This document shows positions 47,301-51,600 of a DNA stretch of 64,000 nucleotides, piece after piece. The notes beneath the pieces were generated by a model. It was not told where the DNA came from, did not search any database, and worked only from the letters and a program-made list of their open reading frames with translations. Numbering within the stretch: position 1 is the stretch's first letter; each line of letters opens with the position of its first letter. The DNA comes from Linyphia triangularis. Lineage: Eukaryota; Arthropoda; Arachnida; Araneae; Linyphiidae. A program made the position numbers and the translations under genes. Location: contig OZ021729.1 of NCBI GenBank assembly GCA_963978545.1, positions 85,602,670 to 85,666,669 on the forward strand, written 5' to 3'.

Positions 47301-49406
47301 AAAAACTGGAAATGAACTCGCCCGACTCGTTCTCCTGTCTGCCACTCCTGGGATTGCTGTGGGGGGGTCACTGTCGACCATTAAAAGATCATTACTATAT
47401 GTATACAGCCTGCAATAGGGGTGTGCGTTGGGTCATCTGCTTGATATGTCAGAGAATTTAGTTGGCGTCTTATCAATGAAACAAACGCCACCGCTAAGTA
47501 CATGACAAGATTCGCATAAAAGAAAAGTCCCTGACTATCTTACTCCACGTCCAAAGGGTGGGGCAGTTTGACATTGATTTTGCTTTAAATCCATGTCTCC
47601 CCTCTACATGCCCCACAATAGCTTATTGTTGAGGACCGTCACGCTTTAAACAACTAAGGCAGGGCCCCTCACTTGGAATATACGTTTACCCCTGCACCCG
47701 CCCGAAAGGCGGTTAGCTGGGAAATTCTCTACAAGGCGGTATAGGGCGGGTTGGGATTTAAAGTGTTAAGGCTCTTTGTAGAGGGCGCTAGTTGCACCCC
47801 ACCCCCGCTTGTCGGAGAAAGCGTCATTCCCTTACTTGATGTTAGTATAACTCTATGTGCTGTGTGGTGTCCCGTCTTTCAGTAATTAAAGTAGCTTAGT
47901 CTAAAGATGGAGTGCTCCTTGTGAATGAAACATGATCAAATTAAGGATCTGGTTGAAACATATGCCTTTTTTTAAAAAAATATTTCTTATGACTCTGTAG
48001 AATTTTAAATTTACAGGAAAATGTTATTTGCTTACAAGTCATCGTCAACTAATTGGAAAGAAGCTTATCTTTGGAATGAAGGGGGTCATTTTCAACAATT
48101 GAAAGAAAATCCAACTTGTATAATAAAATTATTTTGTCTCAGGCAAAATTATTAGATTCAATTATAAATACATGCTTTACTGGGCTTTCCATTAATGAAA
48201 ATTCATTACAAACAATGCTGAACATTCTAATTTTGACTTTAAGTCTAGAGTGGCCACAGAACCTGAAAATCGGGGAACTTTCCGATTTTGAAAAAAACCT
48301 GGGAAACGTCGAGGAATTTTTTTTTTAAATTAAAAAAAAAAAACCTGGGAAGTTTTATATTGTATTAAAAGTACGTTTCCCTGTTCATCTGTATTTTGGC
48401 GCCACTTACCTGGAGAATGGTGGTGGTAATCATTGAAAGTTTAATTTTACGGAATACTTTTAACTTTTCCTTACCACCAAAACTATTTTTAAAAAATGGG
48501 CATATTATCTCTTCAGCATACATTTCATAGCACTATGCATATTATCTCTTCAGTATACATTTCATAGCACTATGCATATTATCTCTTCAGCATACATTTT
48601 TAAAAAAATGGGCATATTATCTCTTTTCCTTACTACCAAAACTATTTTTAAAAAATTGGCATATTATCTCTTCAGCATACATTTCATAGCACTATGCATA
48701 TTATCTCTTCAGTATACATTTCATAGCACTATGCATATTATCTCTTCAGCATACATTTTTAAAAAAATGGGCATATTATCTCTTTTCCTTACTACCAAAA
48801 CTATTTTTAAAAAATGGTCATATTATCTCTTCAGCATACATGTTCTATTTAATCAAGGTGAAAAGTTGGGGACATTTGAGAAAAAGTTTGCCGTAAAATC
48901 AAGGAATTTTTTTAGAAATCTATTGGGATTTATCAGGGAACTTTATTTTTGAATTTTATGGCCACCCTGTATTTTTTTTTTACGTAATGTGTCAGATGGG
49001 GCATATTAAAATTTTTAATATTTTTCTAATCCTTCATTGTCGATTTTGGAATTGTATTGCTACTATTCTGAGCATATGCTGCACAAGGTATTATCCTTTA
49101 TTTCAATAATCATTTTATGTATTACTTTTATGCTAACTGTTACTCTTTCCAATACTCCACATTTAACTCTCTACTCCTTCCTAATTGCAGCCAGTGATGC
49201 CCGTAGCGAAGATCCGCCACTCCAACCCCAATGCCGTCTCCCGATCCAACCCGACGACCCCAAAGCGTTCTGCCAAGTCGGCAGAACTGACGAAAGCGAG
49301 GGAAGAGGCTCGAAGACAGCTGCTGGCTGCCAAGAAGAAAGGGAGACAGCAGGCAACATCGCAGGACGAAATCGCCATTTTCGCTCCTTCCACCACTGCC
49401 AGCTAA
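10472..49406 (+). CDS. Dlgap: DLGAP/GKAP-family scaffold protein (SAPAP, vulcan-like), ten coding exons, whole gene model
   Basis: Disks-large-associated proteins are cytoplasmic scaffolds at synapses and cell junctions, where they link DLG/PSD-95 MAGUKs to Shank. Exons: 10472-11344, 15819-15884, 21399-21493, 25788-26003, 29882-30227, 31429-31696, 34527-34724, 37453-37745, 39720-39872, 49191-49406. They join in phase at every GT-AG junction to 2724 nt (907 residues plus stop). The family is shown by FRSVSYFEAV (residues 29-38, like the vertebrate RSxSYxxA repeats), CSYLLKIP in exon 3, and the GKAP region at about 716-835. That region includes DGEGYRFL, PEEALGKIRAACGKANLL, QKFEQFRGLC, DLAGFWD and NNNWKEV. 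Near the end is EEARRQLLAAKKK. Vertebrate paralogues are of similar size. The model ends in STTAS, not the vertebrate QTRL PDZ ligand. Exons 4-7 and 10 are clearly GC-richer than the introns. The exon 1 donor and the small exon 2 are the least certain parts. Confidence 0.9.
11345..12371 (+). other. intron 1, first part; AT-rich, nothing recognised
   Basis: This is very AT-rich intron sequence with several T-tracts. No repeat family shared with the rest of the window and no coding frame was seen before the transposon cluster begins at 12372. Confidence 0.4.
12372..14828 (+). mobile_element. CAGGGTTCCCAC element with 5-bp target duplication, split by a pogo element
   Basis: The ends are perfect 12-bp inverted repeats (CAGGGTTCCCAC / GTGGGAACCCTG), flanked by ACTAG on both sides (12367-12371, 14829-14833). 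The body carries the family's TCATTAAAAGTGCTTAAT and AGGTCCTTGAAAATGCTTAG blocks on the left and GGTCTTTAAAAGTCGTTGAT on the right. Without the 2-kb pogo insertion at 12634-14704 it would be about 390 bp, like the copies at 15231 and 62397. It has no ORF and is non-autonomous. CAG ends with a 5-bp duplication suggest a hAT subgroup (hAT5-like); that is inference. Confidence 0.85.
12634..14704 (-). mobile_element. degenerate pogo-type (Tc1/mariner superfamily) transposon, TA target
   Basis: The element is flanked by TA (12632-12633, 14705-14706). Inverted ends read GGGTGAACCTACCAGTAATT and, reverse-complemented, GGGTGATACGCCAGTAATTG. The uninterrupted site (AGAATATACTTTATT) is visible in the copy at 15231-15618. 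On the - strand near 13330-13480 the frame gives ENIGKIRETARKYNIPHSTL then INKLRGKTPEF. This is the helix-turn-helix (psq-type) DNA-binding domain of pogo transposases. The rest of the transposase is broken by stops, so the element is dead. CCAGTAATTGACCA motifs recur near both ends (see findings). Confidence 0.8.
14868..15750 (+). mobile_element. CAGGGTTCCCAC-type element, longer subfamily, split by a younger family member
   Basis: It starts CAGGGTTCCCACAGTCATTG and ends GGTGGGAACCCTTG. Its internal sequence (GCATGCATCAATTTGTG, TAGACCATCATTAAAG) matches the element at 26074-27294 rather than the short copies. The target duplication is not clean (ATTAT left, ATATG right). A complete short element (15231-15618) lies inside it. 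Confidence 0.7.
15231..15618 (+). mobile_element. CAGGGTTCCC short element, perfect 5-bp target duplication
   Basis: The 388-bp copy has CAGGGTTCCCATGGTC at the left and GAGTGGGAACCCTG at the right. It is flanked by TTAAA on both sides (15226-15230, 15619-15623). It sits inside the older relative at 14868-15750, so this subfamily moved more recently. It has no coding capacity. Confidence 0.85.
15819..15884 (+). CDS. Dlgap: DLGAP coding exon 2 (residues 292-313)
   Basis: This 66-bp exon has a good acceptor (CCTTTTTCAG) and donor (CTG|GTAAGA) and is in phase 0 on both sides. It encodes IEHGRASSPVFHFCRPPKQD plus NL. No family motif is recognisable, so support comes from splice sites and phase only. 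Skipping it would keep the frame, so it could be a cassette exon. It lies 69 bp after the transposon ending at 15750. Confidence 0.6.
16450..17575 (-). pseudogene. 5'-truncated non-LTR retrotransposon with RNase H domain
   Basis: The - strand encodes the C-terminal part of a LINE-type Pol carrying RNase H (as in the I and related clades). In order: FIFTDGSKKPGPRGFGC (first catalytic Asp), a CHSAGSR segment (usually SAES), IYTDSKSCLDAL (Asp), WLPGH, then GNEHSDVIARAA. After these comes a Cys/His knuckle-like tail, CSLCNINFSVYHILTEC. A small deletion between GH and GNE breaks the frame near 16985, and an in-frame stop lies near 17540. The reverse transcriptase is missing. It is an inactive copy in intron 2, antisense to the host gene. 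Confidence 0.8.
17576..18652 (+). other. intron 2, middle part; no gene
   Basis: AT-rich intron with a T-tract near 18152 and a C-tract near 18427-18440. No repeat family of this window or credible exon is seen. Confidence 0.35.
18653..21268. mobile_element. TAGGGTGG-terminal DNA transposon, 2.6 kb, 8-bp target duplication
   Basis: TTGTAGAT flanks both ends perfectly (18645-18652, 21269-21276). The tips are TAGGGTGG and CCACCCTA. Imperfect inverted subterminal sequence extends about 150 bp: the left has GGCATAGCACAGAAAAGTTG, and the right reverse-complemented has GGCACAGTGCAGAAAAGTTG. Each side carries a second copy of that block (near 18860 and 21000-21070). The interior has G-tracts at 19165-19180 and 19258-19275 and no recognisable transposase. 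hAT or P-type elements make 8-bp duplications. The right end lies 130 bp before exon 3. Confidence 0.75.
21399..21493 (+). CDS. Dlgap: DLGAP coding exon 3 (residues 314-345)
   Basis: The acceptor is TTTTTGCAG and the donor ACAG|GTAATT; the exon leaves in phase 2. It encodes LSLRHSVDCSYLLKIPNSRS and SNASLSSVLED. CSYLLKIP resembles the CQYLQVP segment of vertebrate DLGAPs, which supports this as a genuine family exon. It is Ser-rich and probably disordered. Confidence 0.8.
21494..22982 (+). other. intron 3, first part; nothing recognised
   Basis: AT-rich intron without recognisable repeat ends or exons. Confidence 0.35.
22987..23684. mobile_element. TTAA-flanked inverted-repeat element (family K)
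   Basis: TTAA flanks both sides (22983-22986, 23685-23688). The termini are GGAGTCTGGGACTCAAAAT and, reverse-complemented, GGGAGGTCCAGGACACAAAA. The interior is extremely AT-rich and non-coding. A diverged inverted relative lies at about 44897-45540. TTAA targets fit Kolobok or piggyBac; which one is unresolved. Confidence 0.6.
23685..25787 (+). other. intron 3, second part; no gene supported
   Basis: AT-rich intron. A - strand frame at 24590-24829 has a CNAC...HLTSH pattern faintly like a BED zinc finger, but it lacks support (see rejected). Several short ORFs are chance frames. Confidence 0.35.
25788..26003 (+). CDS. Dlgap: DLGAP coding exon 4 (residues 345-417)
   Basis: The acceptor is CTCTTGCAG and the donor CAGAG|GTCTTG; the exon enters and leaves in phase 2. 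It is notably GC-rich against its introns. It encodes SFPKRAQPPNSLSLC, then TCRKMASVESIGACSLDFEA. That block aligns in position with the CRRMRSGSYIKAM-type GUK-binding repeat of vertebrate DLGAPs but lacks the exact RxxSY core. An acidic tail follows (VQEEGEQR). A family E-unrelated transposon starts only 70 bp after the donor. Confidence 0.85.
26212..26945 (+). mobile_element. solo LTR of a retrotransposon, 4-bp target duplication
   Basis: A 734-bp LTR with TG...CA ends (TGTTACGAA... and ...CGCAACA) is flanked by GTAT on both sides (26208-26211, 26946-26949). The relative at 14868-15750 shows the empty target context (TATATTTGT...CAGCATGCATC). It has a TATAAAAG box at 26594-26601 and an AATAAA polyadenylation signal near 26882, so U3-R-U5 order is readable. 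No internal region is present: the proviral body was lost, most likely by LTR-LTR recombination. Target size fits Gypsy-type or BEL elements; no coding region is left to decide. Confidence 0.85.
26543..26601 (+). promoter_or_regulatory. LTR core promoter with heat-shock-element-like sites and TATA box
   Basis: GGAAAGTTCT (26543-26552) is a perfect inverted HSF half-site pair. AGAAGTCTCCAGAAG (26569-26583) matches three HSF units with one mismatch in the middle unit. TATAAAAG follows at 26594-26601. The related LTR remnant at 3123-3168 has a perfect four-unit site at the same place. Confidence 0.5.
27295..27646 (+). other. intron 4, stretch between transposons; AT-rich
   Basis: Very AT-rich sequence with no recognisable feature. 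Its last 14 bases (27633-27646) are the left copy of the SINE target duplication. Confidence 0.4.
27647..27821 (+). mobile_element. tRNA-derived SINE with perfect 14-bp target duplication
   Basis: TTAAGTAAAAATTT occurs at 27633-27646 and again at 27822-27835, exactly bounding the insert. The 5' part resembles a tRNA: GCCGACCAAACGGTATAGTG with an A-box-like TATAGTGGTTAGCG, and a B-box-like GGGTTCCGAGTCCC at about 27701-27714. This is the internal RNA polymerase III promoter layout. A unique region follows (GTTTGTAAATGTATGTTGGC ... TATAGCCCTCGTGTTGCTGA). There is no long A tail. It is not a functional tRNA gene, since the arms do not pair properly. The second copy is at 41030-41193. Confidence 0.9.
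27836..29881 (+). other. intron 4, remainder; no gene
   Basis: AT-rich intron with a T-tract at about 28249-28262 and a short (TA)n run near 28606-28620. No repeat family or exon recognised before the acceptor at 29880-29881. Confidence 0.4.
29882..30227 (+). CDS. Dlgap: DLGAP coding exon 5 (residues 417-532)
   Basis: The acceptor is CGTTTTTCAG and the donor CAG|GTACTG; it enters in phase 2 and leaves in phase 0. The exon is GC-rich. It encodes a Ser/Arg-rich linker: YSRFCRSRDNSPARSSLRKT, then SYESHRYSRSQSDCNGTM and a Thr/Val stretch ending VTVSKQIQ. Such Ser/Arg-rich linkers are typical of the central part of DLGAPs and are likely phosphorylated. The open frame continues past the donor to 30278. 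Confidence 0.85.
30345..30773 (+). repeat. interspersed repeat F
   Basis: The block CCTAAAATTCCTAATATTTC and the later TGTTTAATTATATAAGTGTTTTGC ... GTTTTTTGAAAATTGG are shared with 51045-51600, and in reverse with 60750-60910. The 3' part is a degenerate run of TATCCCTAAAATTTT-like units. Confidence 0.6.
30774..31310 (+). mobile_element. interspersed repeat G with short inverted ends
   Basis: The left end has GGACAATTCCCGCATTTTT and the right end AAAATGCAGGAATTGTC. These are inverted relative to each other, so this is probably a DNA element of about 530 bp. An inverted, diverged copy lies at 3960-4452. Frames inside are not conserved between copies. Confidence 0.55.
31429..31696 (+). CDS. 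Dlgap: DLGAP coding exon 6 (residues 533-622)
   Basis: The acceptor is TCATCCTCAG and the donor GTTG|GTAAGG; it enters in phase 0 and leaves in phase 1. The exon is strongly GC-rich (close to 60% by eye). It encodes VPLKSSIKYTTEVSLSNGHS, a charged stretch and QQRIESLYGREDVQVSRRGK. No named domain applies; it is the linker before the GKAP region. The phase to exon 7 fits only this donor. A TTAA element starts 38 bp into the intron. Confidence 0.85.
31735..32486. mobile_element. TTAA element (family E), split by a small element
   Basis: TTAA flanks both ends (31731-31734, 32487-32490). The inverted termini are GAGGGAATTCCAGTAAGG and, reverse-complemented, GAGAAAGTCCTACTAAGGAT, each followed by a CCCTATACTCGTTATGTT-like arm. 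It contains the 31777-32143 insertion. No transposase. Confidence 0.75.
31777..32143. mobile_element. small CAGGGATGA inverted-repeat element, 6-bp target duplication
   Basis: The 367-bp insert has inverted ends CAGGGATGACAG and, reverse-complemented, CAGGGATGAGAGTGATCAG. TATGTT is duplicated at 31771-31776 and 32144-32149. The uninterrupted sequence in sister element 4598-5848 confirms the junction. It is non-coding. Confidence 0.8.
32673..32907. mobile_element. 235-bp near-palindromic (foldback) element, TA flanks
   Basis: Almost the whole insert is one inverted repeat with arms of about 100 bp. CTAAACTTCAACTTAACTTG and GACATCACTAGACG on the left are mirrored on the right, as are TCATAGGTA...TTAATCCATTTTGGCG and its mirror. 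TA lies at both edges (32671-32672, 32908-32909), as in Tc1/mariner-derived MITEs. RNA from it would fold into a long hairpin. Confidence 0.8.
33526..33790 (+). pseudogene. Tigger/pogo transposase fragment
   Basis: A frame gives SLAILKDNDACNIFNVNETELF, matching the first catalytic block of Tigger-type DDE transposases (usually FN.DET.LF). Here the catalytic Asp is Asn (NET). After a stop and a deletion, another frame gives VIIALKQRGLFEKCISFEDY, resembling a later part of the same family. With that residue lost and the frame broken it is inactive. Confidence 0.6.
34527..34724 (+). CDS. Dlgap: DLGAP coding exon 7 (residues 622-688)
   Basis: The acceptor is TGTGTGTGCAG and the donor GAAT|GTAAGT; it is in phase 1 on both sides. 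It encodes GSISPPVFRHLNKDFRKQ, then a basic, Lys/Asp-rich linker to SISNGVGHDE. No family motif; support is splice phase, GC content and frame. Confidence 0.85.
34725..36049 (+). other. intron 7, first part; nothing recognised
   Basis: AT-rich intron without recognisable exons or element ends. Confidence 0.35.
36050..36165 (+). repeat. interspersed repeat C, internally deleted copy
   Basis: Left-end sequence (TTTTCAATATAAATCCCTTA, TGCATTGCCAATTTTTATAT) joins directly to right-end sequence (GTTAATTAGGCCTCC.CAGATTTGCC) of repeat C, so the middle has been lost. Confidence 0.55.
36179..36649. mobile_element. TTAA element with CTCTAAATCCCA / CATTTAAATCCCA ends (family I, piggyBac-like)
   Basis: TTAA lies at 36175-36178 and 36650-36653. 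The inverted tips CCTCTAAATCCCA and (reverse-complemented) CATTTAAATCCCA agree with the better copy at 47238-47765. The interior shares GGAGTCAGCGTT, CGCCCGACTCGTTCTCCTGT and GGGTGGGGCAGTTTGACA with that copy. TTAA plus CCCTTT-type tips suggests piggyBac. It is non-autonomous. Confidence 0.75.
36654..37405. mobile_element. TTAA element with GGAGAGACAAGACTCCC ends, sharing a TTAA with its neighbour
   Basis: The left tip GGAGAGACAAGACTCCC follows TTAA 36650-36653. The right tip GGGAGTCTTGTCTTCCC precedes TTAA 37406-37409. An inner inverted pair, TTGGTTAGGTACACTTTTC (about 36871) and its complement (about 37171), lies inside. It is non-coding and AT-rich. Its right edge is 47 bp before exon 8, within the polypyrimidine/branch-point region. 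Confidence 0.7.
37453..37745 (+). CDS. Dlgap: DLGAP coding exon 8 (residues 688-785), first half of the GKAP region
   Basis: The acceptor is TTATTTTGCAG and the donor ATT|GTAAGT; it enters in phase 1 and leaves in phase 0. It encodes a Pro-rich lead (MTPPPLKSQPIIPPEKLPTS), then DGEGYRFLSLIDLEKEKIQA, PEEALGKIRAACGKANLLIT and QKFEQFRGLC. This matches the conserved helical GKAP core of vertebrate DLGAPs (DGHWFL...LPEDILGKIRTAVGSAQLL..QKF.QFRELC) block for block and is the strongest family evidence in the window. Confidence 0.95.
37746..39164 (+). other. intron 8, first part; repeat J inside, no exon
   Basis: AT-rich intron. About 37920-38135 is repeat J, similar in reverse to 46710-46930. Shared blocks are CTCTGTGCTAATA, CATTAAGGTTTTCG, ATGTGC.CATAAGGTTG and the terminal CACC/GGTG segments. 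Nothing else is recognised. Confidence 0.5.
39165..39640 (+). repeat. interspersed repeat C, most complete copy
   Basis: The copy runs from TTTTCAATATAAATCCTTTG through TTTGGCAACAGAAAAGAGTT to AGTTAATATAAATGATG. It serves as the reference for the split copy at 1246-2900. It ends about 80 bp before exon 9. Confidence 0.65.
39720..39872 (+). CDS. Dlgap: DLGAP coding exon 9 (residues 786-836), second half of the GKAP region
   Basis: The acceptor is TTCTTTTAG and the donor AAG|GTAAAT; phase 0 on both sides. It encodes SDLAGFWDLVMLQVDDINST, then FREIDAMKNNNWKEVVCEK. DLAGFWD and the NNW motif are hallmarks of the family (vertebrate QDLAGFWDMLQLSIENIS and KANNWKQ). Confidence 0.95.
40282..40632 (+). 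mobile_element. CAGGGTTCCCAC short element, 5-bp target duplication
   Basis: The ends are CAAGGTTCCCACGGTCATTG and GAGTGGGAACCCTG. TTATT lies on both sides (40277-40281, 40633-40637). It is inserted in the older palindromic element 40130-41298. Confidence 0.85.
41030..41193 (-). mobile_element. tRNA-derived SINE, reverse orientation, 11-bp target duplication
   Basis: This is the reverse complement of the SINE at 27647-27821, from the GCCGACCAAACGGTATAGTG head to the CAGATAATC tail. It is followed on its own strand by an A-tract (seen as Ts at 41030-41037). GGCAGACCAGT is duplicated at 41019-41029 and 41194-41204. The target is the right arm of the palindromic element 40130-41298. The anticodon region is shortened relative to the first copy. 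Confidence 0.9.
41535..43924 (-). mobile_element. TAGGGTGG-terminal DNA transposon, 2.4 kb, with decayed transposase-like frames
   Basis: Inverted ends of about 115 bp begin TAGGGTGGTT and share CCAAGACACCCCCT and the TTTTTTTACAT.TACCCATA block. The flanks are GTAGGGAT (41527-41534) and GTAGGGGA (43925-43932), a near-match fitting an 8-bp duplication. On the - strand, frames at 43318-43536 (PVALHWNGKLL, KIDRL, GIEKLLSVSKLSGG) and 42826-43017 (DDYKEVIELKVIVLGNIPEK, HHAQWIAKLLYIFKSFYYET) look like parts of one protein. I recall similar blocks from uncharacterised transposon-like proteins of invertebrates, but that is memory. Stops and shifts make it inactive. Confidence 0.7.
43933..44896 (+). 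other. intron 9, AT-rich stretch; nothing recognised
   Basis: No element ends, repeats or exons were recognised in this stretch. Confidence 0.35.
44897..45540 (-). repeat. family K relative, inverted, decayed
   Basis: The reverse complement shares order and sequence with 22987-23684. Shared features are the T-tract with TTAATTAAAAA, CATTACCTAAATTTGA, TATAAAAGCCATAGTATGC and CGTCCGAGATACAGTTGCC. The TTAA-flanked tips are not clear here. Confidence 0.55.
46155..46660. repeat. region bounded by ATCGATAT-rich clusters
   Basis: Clusters of AATATCGATA / TATCGATATATCG motifs occur at about 46155-46222 and 46600-46648, about 450 bp apart, around an AT-rich core. This paired layout suggests the subterminal repeats of a DNA element, but no clean tips or target duplication were found. 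Confidence 0.4.
46710..46930 (-). repeat. interspersed repeat J, inverted copy
   Basis: Reverse complement of about 37920-38135, diverged. Shared blocks include AGCACCTTAAG, TATTAGCACAGAGATTTTAATC and CGAAAACCTTAATGGT. No conserved frame. Confidence 0.5.
47238..47765. mobile_element. TTAA element (family I, piggyBac-like), best copy
   Basis: TTAA lies at 47234-47237 and 47766-47769. The tips are CCCTTTAAATCCCA and, reverse-complemented, CACTTTAAATCCCAACCCG. It is 528 bp long, non-coding, and less AT-rich than the intron around it. Sister copy at 36179-36649. Confidence 0.8.
48246..48969 (+). mobile_element. GTGGCCAC-type element (family H) carrying an internal tandem array
   Basis: The ends are TAGAGTGGCCACAGAACCTG and TTTTATGGCCACCCTG, inverted to each other. 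They match the family H copies at 56701-57042, 58518-59151 and 61459-61804. The centre has been expanded by the tandem repeat described at 48481-48820. No clean target duplication is visible. Confidence 0.65.
48481..48820 (+). repeat. 159-bp tandem duplication built from 37-bp units
   Basis: The block starting AACTATTTTTAAAAAATGG recurs at 48481, 48640 and 48799, a period of 159 bp. Within each unit, CATATTATCTCTTCAGCATA-type 37-bp repeats occur three times (48501, 48538, 48575). The copies are almost identical, so the duplication is recent. The open frame across it is a by-product of the repeat. Confidence 0.85.
49191..49406 (+). CDS. Dlgap: DLGAP coding exon 10, C-terminus (residues 837-907)
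   Basis: The acceptor is TCCTAATTGCAG, entered in phase 0; TAA at 49404-49406. It encodes a basic, Pro/Ser-rich stretch, then AELTKAREEARRQLLAAKKK and SQDEIAIFAPSTTAS. This aligns with the vertebrate DLGAP tail (SSQRQEARKRLMAAKRAA ... DSIEIYIPEAQTRL) up to IFAP/YIPE. The last residues, TTAS, are not a class I PDZ ligand. The exon is GC-rich and lies 9.3 kb after exon 9, beyond several transposons. Confidence 0.9.
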   Translation, partial: PVMPVAKIRHSNPNAVSRSNPTTPKRSAKSAELTKAREEARRQLLAAKKKGRQQATSQDEIAIFAPSTTAS

Positions 49407-49447
49407 CACTGCAGCAAGATTTTCGTTGTACGCAGGGAATATTGATA

Positions 49448-49871
49448 CAGGGTGTTCAGCAAAGGACTCTCCGATTTTAAAATTAAATAACTAAAAAATA
49501 AAGATCGATAAAATAATGTGAAGCAAAAAGTAGAGTTATTTTGGAAAGCTGTAAAAACCTGAAACAGAAGATTAAAAAAAAATTAGTTATAAATGTTGCC
49601 AACAGGTTGTAATCACCTAACTCCCTTTCACATTTAAACAGTGGAACTGTCCGAAGACCGATCGCTCTGAACTTCCAAAGCACTCTTTATTCATAAGGAC
49701 TACAATGTACAGCGCCACCTTTTGGCAACATCTGAAACTAATTTTTTAAAATTTTAGTATCGGCTGTTTACAGCTTTCAAAATAACGACACTTTTTGTTT
49801 CATTATTCTATCGATCTTTGTTTTTGAGTTATTTAATTTTAAAATCGGGGATTCCTTCACTGGGCAATCTG
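49448..49871. mobile_element. foldback MITE in the DLGAP 3' UTR, TA flanks
   Basis: The arms are inverted for about 170 bp. The left is CAGGGTGTTCAGCAAAGGAC then CCGATTTTAAAATTAAATAA; the right reverse-complemented is CAGATTGCCCAGTGAAGGAA then CCCGATTTTAAAATTAAATA. TA lies at both edges (49446-49447, 49872-49873), as in mariner-type elements. It begins only 41 bp after the stop codon. Confidence 0.75.
49497..49502 (+). terminator. first polyadenylation signal (AATAAA) after the DLGAP stop
   Basis: AATAAA lies 90 bp after the TAA and inside the left arm of the MITE 49448-49871. If used, the transposon supplies the mRNA 3' end. Other AATAAA-like sites follow further down (for example near 50594), so a longer 3' UTR is equally possible. 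Confidence 0.35.
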
Positions 49872-49873
49872 TA

Positions 49874-51044
49874 CAAGGCACATAATGCTGGGCTGCTTAG
49901 TTACTGTGAAAGCTGATAATTGATGATGTGAATTATCTAATTTGGCTTAGAGGAACTTGTCACGAAGGGGGGGGGGGGACATCCAAAAACATTTTTATTT
50001 TTACTTTAAGGTGCTCTTTTATTTTTAACTTTAATTTCTTTAAATGTTATTTCTTATAAAACTTTTTTTTTAATGCTATTGAACAACTTTTTCTGGAACA
50101 TTGGTGTTTTCAGTTTCGAAATGGCTTGGTACTTTTTTCAATTCCTGTGAAGTGTTCAGTTAATCGAACATTGATGGACAACTCGCTTTTTGATTTCTTG
50201 TGGAAGCTCTTGAATCTTGCGTGCAACAATATTCACATTTATCTGCTTTAATTCGGGTTATTATAAAAACCATTTCTGTCGTTGGAATTGAAGCTTATTG
50301 AATGTGTCTCCAGTACAGGTCTTGTTTCCTTACTTTGTTTCTACAACTAAGTTACTGGCACCAAGCAATATTTTACCATCACCTTTTTTTTTTTTAAGCT
50401 TTTCTTTTTCTATTAAACTATTGATCTAATTTTCTAGAATGTTAAAATGTTATTTCTATTTAAATATACCTAAATTTAGTTTCAGTATACATGTAATTTT
50501 TTTTACATGAACATTTCATGGTTTGAACACAAATTTGTAAGTGTAAAAAAAAATATTTTAAACTCATTGTTTATCAAAAGATTTCGTTTTAAATAAAAAG
50601 TTTACATTTATAAACGTTTTTTAAGAATCTCTTACATATATTTTAAAATGTACCAAGCCTAACACTTATGTGTTGAAACTGAAATATACCTTTATCCAAA
50701 AGAAGGCATATAAGTAGACTGAAAAGTGTATTTTATAACAGTATCTTCAAAGAAGCTACTGGGAAAATCTTAGTAAATGAAGTGATCAAGAATATAGAGC
50801 GATTAAAATGAAGGTAAACAAAATCTGTATTTGTTAAGTCAAGTCCTTTTACAGTTCTAAATCAAAGCCCTATGGAAGCTTATTTTTCTACACTGTTCCA
50901 CCGGCTTGTATGTATTAAGGGAGGTACACTCTTGTCATACCTGCCTGTCGAATCAGCCAAAATACTCAATCAAGCCATTTGCTTGATACTTTTTTTTTAA
51001 TATTCTAGTGTTTAACTTCTACTAACCCCTTCCTAAAAAAACAA
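49874..51044. other. downstream of DLGAP; possible 3' UTR, nothing else seen
   Basis: AT-rich, with a G-tract at about 49970-49979. Brain-expressed DLGAP mRNAs often have long 3' UTRs, so part of this may be transcribed; the sequence alone does not show it. Confidence 0.3.
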
Positions 51045-51600
51045 GGGTGCATTCACCTTAAAATTTCTAATATTCCTTAAGCTTCTTTTTCTCCCTAAGA
51101 ATTATACTTACATTTTTGGATAATTCCATAAAAAACATTGAAAACCCCAATTTTTCTCCAAAAAACTTTGATATTCTTCCAGATGAGAAGAGTGGATTTA
51201 ATTAAATTTCCTTGTTTGTTAAGATAGTATAACTGTTTAATTATATAACTTGTTATTTTGCTAAAAATTTGTTTGACGTTTAAGTTTTTGAAAATTGGAA
51301 GTTTTTTTTACAGGTATTGAAACAAGCTTTTTGGGTAGAATATGTCTGCGTTAGGAACATATGTTAGTTTCAAAAGAAATATCCCTAAATGTTTTTGAAA
51401 TATCCCTAAAATTTTGAGAAATTTCCCTAACATTTTAAGGATCATCCCTAAAATTTTTGGAATTATCCTTAAATGATTCATGAAAATTTTGGAATTATCC
51501 CTAAAATATTCCTGAAATTTTATGAATTGTCCCAAAAATGTTTCTAAAATTTTTGGAATTATCCTTAAAATTCCTAGCTATTTTTTTTAAGAAAACTCAT
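51045..51600 (+). repeat. interspersed repeat F with degenerate ATCCCTAAAATTTT units
   Basis: Starts GGGTGCATTCACCTTAAAAT. It shares TGTTTAATTATATAACTTG...TTTTTGAAAATTGGAAG and GTATTGAAACAAGC with the copies at 30345 and 60750 (reverse). From 51370 on it is a run of roughly 25-35 bp units around ATCCCTAAAATTTTTGGAAT. Confidence 0.6.

Noticed and set aside
48572..48952. 126-codon + strand frame with repeated peptide units
   Set aside because: It is produced by the 159-bp tandem duplication reading through in frame; there is no evidence of translation.
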